NCBI RefSeq assembly: GCF_049532985.1
Contig: NZ_CP186693.1
Coordinates: 2,480,001 to 2,544,000, forward strand
Direction: 5' to 3'
Source of the DNA: Promicromonospora sp049532985
Lineage (GTDB): Bacteria > Actinomycetota > Actinomycetes > Actinomycetales > Cellulomonadaceae
DNA: 64,000 nucleotides
The first letter of the stretch is position 1, and each line of letters starts with the position of its first letter. Position numbers and translations under genes: made by a program. Shown here piece by piece: positions 8,548 through 16,300 of this stretch. The notes under the pieces are model-generated. The model was not told the DNA's origin and did not search any database. It worked only from the letters and a program-made list of their open reading frames with translations.

Positions 8548-10041
8548 TCAGAGCTTCTGGGCGAACCGCACCGGCTCGACGCTCTCGCTGCCGTGCCGGG
8601 CGGCCCAGTTCTCCAGCGACGTGCGGCAGGCGTGGTCGATGTGGTGCAGCCCGGACAGGTCCACCTCGACGGGGCGGTCCCGCGGGAGCGCCTCCAGCTG
8701 GTCGAGCAGCCTGGGCAGCCGCAGGAACGTCGCGCTGCCCCGTAGGCGTGCGGTGAGCGGACCGGTGCCCGGGTCGATCACCTCGAGGTGCACGCGCGAG
8801 GTGTCCCACGCGGTCTTGACCACCGAGAGGGCCAGCCCCACGAGCACCCCCTCGAACATGCCGACCGAGACGATCGCCACCGCGGTCGCCATCAGGACGA
8901 GAGCCTCACCCCGGTGCCCGTGCCACAGCCGGCGGACCTCCGCCAACGGGATCAGCTTGAACCCGGCGTGGACCAGCACGCCGGCGAGCGCGGCGACGGG
9001 GATGAGGCCGAGCGCCGCGGGAACCAGCGCGGCGAACAGCAGCAGCCAGACGCCGTGCAGCACCCGGGACGCCCGCGTGCGGGCTCCCGCCTGGACGTTC
9101 GCGGCGCTGCGGACGATGACCGCGGTGAGCGGCAGGGCGCCCAGCACGCCGCACACGGCGTTGCCCGCGCCCTGTGCCATGAGCTCCTGGTTGTACCGGG
9201 TCCGGGGCCCGTCGTGCAGCCGGTCCACCGCAGCCGCGCTGAACAGGCTCTCGGCCGAGGCGATCAGCGTGAAGGCCAGGATCGTGCCGATGACGCCGAC
9301 CTCGGCGAGCCGGGCGAAGTCGCCCGGACCGGGCGGCTGGATCGAGTCGAGCAGGCCGTGCACCTCGACCATGGCCACCGACGGGCCGAGGAGCGCACCC
9401 GCGCCGATCGCCAGGCCGACCGCCGCGAGCGGCGCGGGAACGACCCGCAGCCGCTGCGGCACCTTCTTCCACAGGACGAGCACGGCGATCGTGCCCAGGC
9501 CGAGAGCGAACGACGTCAGCGCCGTCGGCGAGCGCCAGACGTCGGCGAGCAGGCCGGGCAGGCCGGCGATCTTGGCCAGGCTCGCGCCGGGTGCGTCGAG
9601 CCCCGCCATGGAGTAGAGCTGCCCGGCGATGAGCACGAGACCGATGCCGGCGAGCATCCCCTCGACCACCGAGACCGAGATCGCCCGGAACCAGCGGCCC
9701 AGCCGCAGCGCGCCCATGAGGAGCTGAAGCAGGCCGGTGGCGAGCACCAGGACCCCCAGGACGGAGATGCCGAACTGCTGCACGGCCTGGTACACCAGCA
9801 CCGTCAACCCGGCCGCCGGGCCGCTGACCTGCAGGCTGCTGCCGGGGAGCAGGCCGGTGACCAGTCCGCCGACGATCCCGGTGACCAGTCCCAGCTCCGC
9901 CGGCACACCGGAGGCGACGGCGACGCCCACGCACAGCGGCACGGCGACCAGGAACACCACGAACGATGCGGTCAGGTCGGCCAGGAAGATGCCTCGCCTC
10001 GACGTCGGCACGCCCGCCGCCGCACCCCGTACGGCGCTCAC
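8548..10041 (-). CDS. SulP family anion transporter with STAS domain
   Basis: A 497-residue membrane transporter. The N-terminal TM domain begins with FLADLTASFVVFLVAVPLCVGVAVASG, the SulP hallmark, and continues with about 12 helices including the SLFSAAAVDRLHDGPRTRYNQELMAQG loop. A C-terminal STAS domain (about 405-497) ends the protein. SulP proteins carry sulfate, bicarbonate or dicarboxylates. The GTG start overlaps the stop of the upstream carbonic anhydrase remnant by four bases, so translation is coupled; the pairing with a carbonic anhydrase suggests bicarbonate. In-frame codons further upstream belong to the carbonic anhydrase region read in another frame. Confidence 0.9.
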   Translation of the reverse strand: MSAVRGAAAGVPTSRRGIFLADLTASFVVFLVAVPLCVGVAVASGVPAELGLVTGIVGGLVTGLLPGSSLQVSGPAAGLTVLVYQAVQQFGISVLGVLVLATGLLQLLMGALRLGRWFRAISVSVVEGMLAGIGLVLIAGQLYSMAGLDAPGASLAKIAGLPGLLADVWRSPTALTSFALGLGTIAVLVLWKKVPQRLRVVPAPLAAVGLAIGAGALLGPSVAMVEVHGLLDSIQPPGPGDFARLAEVGVIGTILAFTLIASAESLFSAAAVDRLHDGPRTRYNQELMAQGAGNAVCGVLGALPLTAVIVRSAANVQAGARTRASRVLHGVWLLLFAALVPAALGLIPVAALAGVLVHAGFKLIPLAEVRRLWHGHRGEALVLMATAVAIVSVGMFEGVLVGLALSVVKTAWDTSRVHLEVIDPGTGPLTARLRGSATFLRLPRLLDQLEALPRDRPVEVDLSGLHHIDHACRTSLENWAARHGSESVEPVRFAQKL

Positions 10042-10340
10042 AGCGGCAGGAACTGGTCGGCGTGCGCGCTGTGCGCGAGCACGGTTCCTGTGTCCACCTC
10101 GTAGAACCAGCCGTGGAGGCGCAGCCGGCGGTCGTGGCGGGGCACGATGTTCCCCGCGGTCCGGAGCTCGAAGAGCTCCCCCGGGCGGGCGCCGGTGATC
10201 AGCGAGGGAATGACCCGGGAGTCGGAACAGGTCAGGAACAGGACCTGCGGGGACTGGCCGTGAGCCAGCTCGTCGAAGTGCTCGCGCTGCCGCGCGACGT
10301 GGTCGGGGAAGGACCGGGCGTGGTCGAGAAGATGCTGCAT
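10038..10340 (-). CDS. Beta-carbonic anhydrase with large internal in-frame deletion (probably inactive)
   Basis: Only 100 residues, against about 200 for the family. The N-terminal part is intact: LTCSDSRV, with the first zinc ligand Cys and the Asp-Arg dyad, then GELFELRTAGNIVP. It then jumps straight to the C-terminal LHGWFYEVDTGTVLAH strand. The missing ~100 residues normally carry the His and Cys of the HxxC motif, the other two zinc ligands. The frame stays open and its stop still overlaps the SulP start (GTGA). CO2 hydration is therefore unlikely; the product may be a scaffold, a regulator or a decaying gene kept for coupling. A sequencing or assembly deletion is possible. Confidence 0.75.
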   Translation of the reverse strand: MQHLLDHARSFPDHVARQREHFDELAHGQSPQVLFLTCSDSRVIPSLITGARPGELFELRTAGNIVPRHDRRLRLHGWFYEVDTGTVLAHSAHADQFLPL

Positions 10341-10524
10341 CAGATACCCCCTGGTGCGCCCCGTGGGCGCATCGGTCGTCAACGGTGGTGGAGAACGTCG
10401 GGTAGGTGAGGTGCACGGCGAACCCTGGACGGGTCGCAGCCGGGATTCGGCCGCTCTCGGCTGTACACAAGTCTTGCCACCGAATCTCAGAGCAACATCA
10501 GAGAGGGGGTGAAACAATCTGCCC

Positions 10525-11193
10525 ATGGACCAGGACGCGCGCCGTGTGTTGTTGGTCGAGGACGACGTGCGACTCTCTGACCTGCTCGTTCGCCTGCTCA
10601 CGGCGGAGGGCTACAGCGTGGTCCCCGTCTTCGACGGCCAGGCCGGGCTGCACCACGGGCTGACCGGCACGTGGGACGCGCTGATCATCGACCGCACGCT
10701 CCCCGTGATGGAGGGGGTCGACCTGGTCCGCCGCCTGCGCTCCCGCGGGGTGACGACGCCGACGATGCTGCTCACCGCGCGCGGCACCACCGAGGACCGG
10801 GTGGAGGGGCTCGACTCCGGCGCCGAGGACTACGTGGTCAAGCCGTTCGACAGCGACGAGCTGCTGGCGCGGCTGCGCGCTCTCCTGCGCCGCCACTCCG
10901 ACACGTCGGCCGTCATCGACCTCGGCAGGCGGCGGCTCGACGTCGGCACGCGCAGGGTGCTCTCCCCCGACGCCGACCCGGTCGAGCTGTCCGCCCAGGA
11001 GTGCGCGCTGCTGAGCGTGATCGCGGCCAACCCGGGCCGGGTCCGCAGCCGGGAGGAGCTGCGCCGGCGCGTCTTCCAGAACGCGGACAGCCCGAACGCC
11101 GTGGACACCTACGTCTACTACCTGAGGCGCAAGCTCGGCCACCAGACGATCCGTACCGTGCGCGGGCTCGGCTACCAGCTCGGGACATCGTGA
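10525..11193 (+). CDS. OmpR-family response regulator
   Basis: A 222-residue two-component regulator. The receiver domain (1-115) has the acidic pair in LLVEDDVRL, phospho-acceptor Asp56 in ALIIDRTLP, a Thr/Ser in LLTARGTTED and the conserved Lys in YVVKPFD. The C-terminal winged helix (about 130-222) ends with VDTYVYYLRRKLG and VRGLGYQLG, typical of OmpR/PhoB proteins. Its stop overlaps the kinase GTG by three bases, so the two proteins are made together. It is divergent from the SulP/carbonic anhydrase operon; whether it controls that operon cannot be seen. Confidence 0.95.
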   Translation: MDQDARRVLLVEDDVRLSDLLVRLLTAEGYSVVPVFDGQAGLHHGLTGTWDALIIDRTLPVMEGVDLVRRLRSRGVTTPTMLLTARGTTEDRVEGLDSGAEDYVVKPFDSDELLARLRALLRRHSDTSAVIDLGRRRLDVGTRRVLSPDADPVELSAQECALLSVIAANPGRVRSREELRRRVFQNADSPNAVDTYVYYLRRKLGHQTIRTVRGLGYQLGTS

Positions 11194-12431
11194 CCACTGC
11201 CATCAGCGACCGCCGGCTGCTGCGCAAGGCGTCCCTGGCCGTCGCGCTCCAGACCGGGGCGGCCGTCGCGGTCGTCGTCTCCGCGGTGATCGCCCTGGTG
11301 TACGTGGTCGGGCTCGAGGCCCGGCGCGACGCGTCGGAGAGCAAGCTGCAGGCCAAGGTGGCCGAGACGGGCAACCACCACGTCATGCTGGACGGCACCG
11401 ACACCGTGGTCCTGGACGGCATGCCCGCGAACTGCCCCGAACGCCATGTCCGCGAGACCGCGGCACGGCTGTCCGACGGCCAGTCGCGCATCGACGTCTG
11501 CGGCAGCCCGTTCCTCGCCTACGTCGGCCAGGCGCCCGACGGCACCCGCGTCACCGCGATCATGAACTTCGTCGAGCAGCAGGAGGAGACGGAGCGCCTC
11601 ACCCGGCTGTCCCTCGCGGCCGGCGCCCTCGGCGTCCTGGCGTCCGCGCTGATCGGCTGGGCGTTCGGCCGCCGCGCCGTCCGCTCGCTGGGCGAGGCCC
11701 TGGCCCTGCAGCGCCGCTTCGTCGCCGACGCCGGCCACGAGCTGCGCACTCCTCTGGCCATCGTGCTCACGCGCGCCCAGCTCCTGCTGCGCGGCCCCAC
11801 CCACGACGAGGACCAGCGCCGGGAGCTGCAGCAGCTGACCATGGACGCGAAGGTCGCCGCGGAGGTCGTGGACGACCTGCTCCTCGCTGCCGAGATCCAG
11901 CACCGGCCGCTCCCCCGGCTACCGGTCGACCTCGGCGCCCTCGTCCATGAGGTCCGCGCGTCGTTCGCGGCACGCGCGGAGCTGGCGGGAGTCGTGCTCG
12001 CCGTCGACACCCAACCCGGCACCGAGCACGTCGTCGTCGGTACCGCGAGCGCCCTGCGCCGCGCGGTGTCGTCCCTCGTCGACAACGCCCTGGCCCACGT
12101 GTCCCACGGCGGCCGCGTCGTGATCTCGCTGCGCCCGCGCGGCCTCGGGACGGCCCTGACAGTGACCGACGACGGCGAGGGCCTCGACCCGGCACAGGCC
12201 CGGGAGCTGACCCAGCGCTTCCGGCGCGGGTCCCAGGACAGGGTGGGCGCCGTGCGCCTCGGCCTGGGCCTCGCGCTGGTCAACGAGATCGTCACCGCGC
12301 ACGGCGGCGAGCTGACGATCGACGGCGCTCCCGGGCACGGGGCCTCCTTCACGCTGCTCTTCCCGACGTCGGGCGGCCCGTTCGGCCGCGTCCCGGCACC
12401 GCCGGCGGCCGGCGCTAGGCTGCGCGGGTGA
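11190..12431 (+). CDS. Sensor histidine kinase
   Basis: A 413-residue membrane kinase, partner of the preceding regulator. TM1 is about 15-41, an extracytoplasmic loop runs about 42-137, and TM2 about 140-160. A short linker without an obvious HAMP domain leads to the H-box FVADAGHELRTPLAIVL (phospho-acceptor His183). The catalytic domain shows N-box DNALAHVSHG, DDGEGLDP and GLGLALVNEI. The sensor loop is only ~95 residues and contains two cysteines (82 and 104) that could form a redox-sensitive disulfide. The signal is unknown. Its stop overlaps the next gene's GTG. Confidence 0.93.
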   Translation: MTTAISDRRLLRKASLAVALQTGAAVAVVVSAVIALVYVVGLEARRDASESKLQAKVAETGNHHVMLDGTDTVVLDGMPANCPERHVRETAARLSDGQSRIDVCGSPFLAYVGQAPDGTRVTAIMNFVEQQEETERLTRLSLAAGALGVLASALIGWAFGRRAVRSLGEALALQRRFVADAGHELRTPLAIVLTRAQLLLRGPTHDEDQRRELQQLTMDAKVAAEVVDDLLLAAEIQHRPLPRLPVDLGALVHEVRASFAARAELAGVVLAVDTQPGTEHVVVGTASALRRAVSSLVDNALAHVSHGGRVVISLRPRGLGTALTVTDDGEGLDPAQARELTQRFRRGSQDRVGAVRLGLGLALVNEIVTAHGGELTIDGAPGHGASFTLLFPTSGGPFGRVPAPPAAGARLRG

Positions 12432-13252
12432 GCACGACGCGTCGCGATGAAGCGCAGGCCCCGGACGGCACCACCATCGCCTACCGCACCCACGGCGACG
12501 GCGCACCGGTCGTGCTGGTGCACGGCACCGGGCTCTCGCAGGTGGTGTGGCGCGGCCTCGGGTACGTCGACGCCCTCGCCGGGTACCAGGTCGTCACGCT
12601 CGATCTCCGGGGGCACGGACGCAGCGGCCGCCCGACGTCGCCCGCCGACTACACCTCGACCCGGTTCGCCTCCGACGTCGTGTCCGTGCTCGACGCGCTG
12701 GCGATCCCCCGTGCGCACTACCTCGGGTACTCGCTCGGGGCGCGGACCGGCTTCACGCTCCTCGACACCCACCCGGACAGGATCAGCTCGTTCGTCTCGC
12801 TCGGCGGCACCCACCGCGCCACCGCCGGAGGCCCCGCGGAGGTCTTCTTCCCGGACTTCGACGAGGCACTCCGGCTCGGGGGCATGACCGAGTTCGTGGA
12901 ACGGTGGGGACGCCACCGGGGTGCGCCGCTGGACCCGCAGACCGCACTGGCGTTCATGGCGAACGACCCGGACGCCCTGCGCGCGATCCTCGCCGCGATC
13001 GAGCAGGAGCCTGGGGTGCCGACGGCCCGCCTCCGCGACATCACCACCCCCACGCTGCTGCTGGCGGGCGACCGGGACCGGGCACGGTGGGAGGCCGCTG
13101 CGGAGGCGGCGCACGTGATGAGCGACGCCCGGGCCGTGACGCTGGAGGGCGCCGACCACGCGACGACGCTCAGCGACCGGGCGCACGTGGTCGCCCATGT
13201 CCTCCCGTTCCTCCAGGCCGTGCCGGTGCCGGAACCGAGCCGCTGCCCGTAG
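12428..13252 (+). CDS. Alpha/beta-fold hydrolase
   Basis: A 274-residue soluble alpha/beta-hydrolase. Visible elements: VVLVHGTGLSQVVW (oxyanion HG), LDLRGHGRS, the nucleophile elbow LGYSLGART (Ser after GY), a late Asp in LLAGDRDRARWE and His in GADHATTLS. Size and motifs match the broad lactonase/esterase group with no substrate call. Start is GTG, overlapping the kinase stop by four bases, so it is the third cistron of the two-component operon and its product may be the system's effector or a passenger. Confidence 0.88.
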   Translation: MSTTRRDEAQAPDGTTIAYRTHGDGAPVVLVHGTGLSQVVWRGLGYVDALAGYQVVTLDLRGHGRSGRPTSPADYTSTRFASDVVSVLDALAIPRAHYLGYSLGARTGFTLLDTHPDRISSFVSLGGTHRATAGGPAEVFFPDFDEALRLGGMTEFVERWGRHRGAPLDPQTALAFMANDPDALRAILAAIEQEPGVPTARLRDITTPTLLLAGDRDRARWEAAAEAAHVMSDARAVTLEGADHATTLSDRAHVVAHVLPFLQAVPVPEPSRCP

Positions 13253-13261
13253 GGCGGTGCG

Positions 13262-13286
13262 GGGTGACCGGCCTGTGCGGTCACCC
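13262..13286. terminator. Convergent terminator hairpin
   Basis: Nine-base-pair perfect stem (GGGTGACCG with its complement) around a seven-base loop, placed between the converging hydrolase and HAAS-domain genes and overlapping the latter's stop. It could serve both strands. Confidence 0.5.
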
Positions 13287-13775
13287 GGCCACGGTGGCCA
13301 TCGCCTGGAACCAGCCCTCCGCCGACACCGAGCTCAGGCGGTGCAGCAGGAGGAGCAGGAGGCCACCCAGGGTGGGGATCGCGCTGAGCAGGATGGTCAG
13401 CCACTGCAGCGCCCGGTTTCCCACGCCCGCCCGCATCCGGACGATGCCCCACACAAGGGTGACCGGCGCCAGCGGCCAGACGACGACGGCGAGGAGAGGG
13501 AGCACCACGTCGACGGCCTCGACCCTCGTGGCCGGGGCCGCAGGCCTCGGTGCGGGTGTCACCTCGGCGGCGATGGCCTCCACGGGACCCAGCTCGTCGA
13601 GCACGCGGCGGGCCGACTCGTCACCGCTGCCGTGCCGGGCGAGCGACTCGGCGGCGTGCTCACGCACCGCCGCCACCGTCTCCGCACGTTCACGCGGATC
13701 GGCGGACGCCAGGGCGCGGTCGAGGTCGGCGAGGTAGGCCTCGACCGTCGTAGGAAGGTCAGGGGTGGTGGTCAT
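13281..13775 (-). CDS. HAAS-domain membrane protein coupled to PadR
   Basis: A 164-residue protein. Residues 1-75 form a helical HAAS-like domain (LPTTVEAYLADLDRALASADPRERAETVAAVREHAAESL in part), the module that commonly accompanies PadR regulators. Two hydrophobic segments follow (about 90-110 and 125-147). The ATG overlaps the PadR stop by one base (TGATG), so it is the second gene of a PadR/HAAS operon. In the family such proteins act as membrane anchors or anti-activators for PadR; this is inference here. Confidence 0.8.
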   Translation of the reverse strand: MTTTPDLPTTVEAYLADLDRALASADPRERAETVAAVREHAAESLARHGSGDESARRVLDELGPVEAIAAEVTPAPRPAAPATRVEAVDVVLPLLAVVVWPLAPVTLVWGIVRMRAGVGNRALQWLTILLSAIPTLGGLLLLLLHRLSSVSAEGWFQAMATVAG

Positions 13776-14110
13776 CAGGACTCCAGGGTCGCGCGGACAT
13801 CGGTCGTGAAACGGGACCAGGTGGCGGTGAAGGTCTCGAGGGCGGCCCGGCCCTCGTCGGTGATCTCGTAGTAGCGGCGCGGCGGGCCCACCGCGGAGGG
13901 GACCTGGGTGGTGGTGACCCAGCTCTGCTGGCGCAGCCGGGACAGCAGCGGGTACAGCGTCCCCTCGCTGGCCAGCAGGGATCTGTCCGTGCCGAGTCGT
14001 TCGGCCAGCTCCAGCCCGTAGGCCGGTCCGGAGCGCAGGCACGCCAGGACGCAGTACTCCACGACTCCCTTGCGGAGCTGCGTCAGGACGATGTCCGGTG
14101 TCGGTACCAT
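13775..14110 (-). CDS. PadR-family transcriptional regulator
   Basis: A 111-residue winged-helix repressor. The PadR pattern is clear: VVEYCVLACLRSGPAYGLELAERLG, then SEGTLYPLLSRLRQQSWV (recognition helix and wing) and RYYEITDEGRAAL. It is short, with the C-terminal dimerisation helix reduced to TFTATWSRFTTDVRATL, as in PadR-s1 proteins. It is translated with the HAAS-domain gene. Two exact copies of a 16-base sequence lie immediately upstream, the first beginning at its start codon, and are likely its own operators. Confidence 0.92.
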   Translation of the reverse strand: MVPTPDIVLTQLRKGVVEYCVLACLRSGPAYGLELAERLGTDRSLLASEGTLYPLLSRLRQQSWVTTTQVPSAVGPPRRYYEITDEGRAALETFTATWSRFTTDVRATLES

Positions 14111-14148
14111 GCGACACAAGATAGCAGTTCCTTGCGACACAAGATAGC
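14110..14148 (-). promoter_or_regulatory. Two direct 16-bp repeats at the PadR start: candidate operator
   Basis: TGCGACACAAGATAGC (plus-strand reading) occurs twice exactly, at 14110-14125 and 14133-14148, a 23-bp period (about two helical turns). The proximal copy abuts the PadR start codon. This placement suits negative autoregulation. Confidence 0.55.
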
Positions 14149-14190
14149 CTCCCGGGTCGGACTCCCCCGCACCACACCCCGTCGCCGATC

Positions 14191-14242
14191 TGCAACCATG
14201 AGGTTGCAACCCTGAGATCGATGTGCAACTCTGAGGTTGCAC
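14191..14242 (+). promoter_or_regulatory. Two matching palindromes upstream of the MFS-ArsR operon
   Basis: Two copies of the inverted repeat TGCAAC-N6-GTTGCA lie at 14191-14208 and 14224-14241, with centres 33 bp apart (about three turns). Both spacers end in GAG, and the second extends to a 10+10 bp match. They sit just ahead of the MFS gene, so they are good candidates for the operator of the ArsR-type repressor encoded in the same operon. Confidence 0.6.
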
Positions 14243-14263
14243 ACATATCCCAGGGAGGACGTC

Positions 14264-15499
14264 ATGGCACCGATCGGCAGACCCCGCGGCGGGACCCCAG
14301 CGGTCCTGGTCGTGCTGTTCGTGGGAGCGTTCGCGATGGGCAGCGCGGAGCTGCTTGTCATGGGCATGCTCGACCTGATCTCGGCCGACCTGGCCGTCTC
14401 GATCCCCGTGACCGGCACGCTCGTGACCGCCTTCGCGCTGGGGATGGCGGTGGGCGGCCCGCTGCTCGCGCTCGCCACCGCGCACCTCGACCGCCGGGCG
14501 GTGCTGGTCGGCGCCGTGGCAGCGTTCGCGCTGCTCAACCTGATGCCGGTGCTGGTGGCCGACTACACGCTGTTCCTCGTCGCACGGGCCGGGGTCGGAG
14601 CGACCGAGGGCCTGTTCGTCGCCGCCGCGCTCACCGCGCTGGAGAGCGTCGTGCCCCGCGAGCGTGCCGGCCGCGCGATGGGCGTGGTGATCACCGGCTT
14701 CGCCGCCGCGAGCGCCGTGGGCATGCCGCTCGCGTCGCTGCTGGGACGGGAGCTCGGGTGGCGGACGTCGTTCGTGGGGCTCGCGGTGATCGGGGCCGGG
14801 ATCATGCTGGCCGCCCTGGTGGTCCTGCCCCCGGTCCCGGTGGCGCGCGCGAGCCGGACGGCCGGTGCCCAGCTGCGCCACGCGTTCGCACCGCGGGTGC
14901 TCGCCGTGCTGGCGCTGTGCTGCCTGGTCTTCGCCGGCGTCCAGTCGGCCCTGACGTACCTGGTGCCGTATCTGGGCGAGGTCACCGGCGTCACCGGCCC
15001 GCTGGTCGTGGGGGTGCTGTTCGCGTTCGGGGTGGCCACGACCGCGGGCTCCGCGGTGGGGTCGCGCTTCGCCGACGCGCACGCCCGGCTCGCCCTGCAG
15101 TGCGGGACGGTCGGGCTGACGGTCTCGCTGCTGGTCATGTTCCTGCTCGGCGGGCAGGTCGCGTTCGCCGTGCTGGGCATCGTCGGCGTGGGCCTGTTCG
15201 CGATGGGGATGGCACCCGCGATGCAGAGCCAGGTGATGAGCCTGGCGGGGCCCGGCGCCGCCCTGGCGGCCTCGCTGCCGGCGTCCGCCAGCAATGCCGG
15301 GGACGCCGTCGGCGCCCTGCTCGGGGGTGCGGCGATCGGACGGGCCGGCCTGGAGGCCGCCGTCCTCGCCGGAGCCGTGGTCGCGGCGGCCGCGGTGGTC
15401 GTGGCCGTCGCGACCGGCCGGCTCCGCCCGCACACCCCCGCCACCCAGGACTTCCCGCAGGCGGTCGAACCGATCGCCGCGCACAGCCAGTCCGCCTGA
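14264..15499 (+). CDS. MFS efflux transporter (AraJ/Cmx-like)
   Basis: A 411-residue 12-helix major facilitator. Family features: the start region VLFVGAFAMGSAELLVMGMLDLISADLAVS, the DHA1-type motif LLALATAHLDRRAVLVGA between helices 2 and 3, and symmetrical halves. This subfamily includes sugar-efflux and chloramphenicol-type exporters; the substrate is unknown. The ATG has AGGGAGG at ideal spacing and is chosen over an upstream ATG that lies within the operator region. It heads an operon with SRPBCC, ArsR and DUF899 genes, all overlapping or nearly so. Confidence 0.9.
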   Translation: MAPIGRPRGGTPAVLVVLFVGAFAMGSAELLVMGMLDLISADLAVSIPVTGTLVTAFALGMAVGGPLLALATAHLDRRAVLVGAVAAFALLNLMPVLVADYTLFLVARAGVGATEGLFVAAALTALESVVPRERAGRAMGVVITGFAAASAVGMPLASLLGRELGWRTSFVGLAVIGAGIMLAALVVLPPVPVARASRTAGAQLRHAFAPRVLAVLALCCLVFAGVQSALTYLVPYLGEVTGVTGPLVVGVLFAFGVATTAGSAVGSRFADAHARLALQCGTVGLTVSLLVMFLLGGQVAFAVLGIVGVGLFAMGMAPAMQSQVMSLAGPGAALAASLPASASNAGDAVGALLGGAAIGRAGLEAAVLAGAVVAAAAVVVAVATGRLRPHTPATQDFPQAVEPIAAHSQSA

Positions 15500-15506
15500 G
15501 GAGAGG

Positions 15507-15989
15507 ATGAACGACATGACCGAGAACCCGCTGTCCGTCGCCGAGCAGGACACGTTCACCGTGCGCCGGACGATTCGGATCGCCGCCCCCGTGGAGAAGG
15601 TGTGGATCGCCGTCACCGAGCCGGAGCACATCTCCCGCTGGTTCGGGCGCACCGTGCTCGTCGGCGACGGCCGCGGCGCCCACGGCACCGTCACATGGCC
15701 GGACGAGCCCGGCATCCCGATCCGCGTCGAGGCGATCGACCCACCGCGGGCCGTCTCCTACCGGTGGTGCAACGACGACGCCGCCGAGAGCGTCCCGAGC
15801 GAGATGGACCCCGCGCACTCGACGGTCTTCACCTTCACGCTCGAGCCGGTGGCCGACGGCACCCGGCTCACCGTGGTCGAGACGGGGTTCGAGACGACCA
15901 CCGACCCTGCGGGCAACCTGGAGAGCCACCGCCTCGGCTGGGACGAGCAGCTGGACCGGCTGGTCGCGGCGATGGAGGCACTGCGATGA
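15507..15989 (+). CDS. SRPBCC (AHSA1-like) domain protein
   Basis: A 160-residue protein of the START/SRPBCC fold. Hallmarks are the FTVRRTIRIAAPVEKVWIAVTEPEHISRWFG opening and the C-terminal helix pattern ESHRLGWDEQLDRLVAAMEAL. These proteins form a hydrophobic pocket and are routinely encoded next to ArsR-type regulators, as here: its stop overlaps the ArsR ATG by four bases. The ligand is unknown; a role as ligand-binding partner in the efflux operon is inferred. The ATG follows GGAGAGG. Confidence 0.9.
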   Translation: MNDMTENPLSVAEQDTFTVRRTIRIAAPVEKVWIAVTEPEHISRWFGRTVLVGDGRGAHGTVTWPDEPGIPIRVEAIDPPRAVSYRWCNDDAAESVPSEMDPAHSTVFTFTLEPVADGTRLTVVETGFETTTDPAGNLESHRLGWDEQLDRLVAAMEALR

Positions 15990-16300
15990 AGGAAGCACTG
16001 GTTCCGATGTGCGCTGCGCTCGGTGACGAGAACCGCTGGAACATCCTGACCAGCCTGGGTGAGGCCCCGGCCTCTGCGTCCACGCTGGCCGCCACCTTGC
16101 CGATCAGCCGCCAGGCGATCGCCAAGCACCTCAAGATCCTCCAGGGGGTCGGGCTGGTCGAGCAGGTCCCGGTCGGCCGCGAGGTGCGGTACCGGGTGCT
16201 GGGCGCCGAGCTCAGCGCCACCGCCCGGCGCCTGGATGCCATCGGCACCGCCTGGGAGCGGCGTCTCGGGGACATCAAGGCGATCGCGGAGGACCTCTGA
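15986..16300 (+). CDS. ArsR-family transcriptional repressor
   Basis: A 104-residue winged-helix protein. The core MCAALGDENRWNILTSLGEAPASASTLAATLPISRQAIAKHLKILQGVGLVEQVPVGREVRYRVLG region matches ArsR, with recognition helix SRQAIAKHLKIL. There is no CxC metal site, so it is of the non-metal type that is paired with SRPBCC proteins. It overlaps both neighbours (ATGA and TGATG), which makes autoregulation of the operon through the upstream palindromes likely. Confidence 0.92.
   Translation: MKEALVPMCAALGDENRWNILTSLGEAPASASTLAATLPISRQAIAKHLKILQGVGLVEQVPVGREVRYRVLGAELSATARRLDAIGTAWERRLGDIKAIAEDL

Noticed and set aside
10042..10470. N-terminal extension of the SulP frame
   Set aside because: The added residues are Arg/Pro-rich and coincide with the carbonic anhydrase remnant in another frame; the GTG overlapping its stop gives a normal SulP N-terminus.
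13775..15715. A 646-codon minus-strand frame ending in the PadR gene
   Set aside because: Everything before the PadR ATG is His/Gly/Arg-rich shadow of the MFS gene on the other strand.
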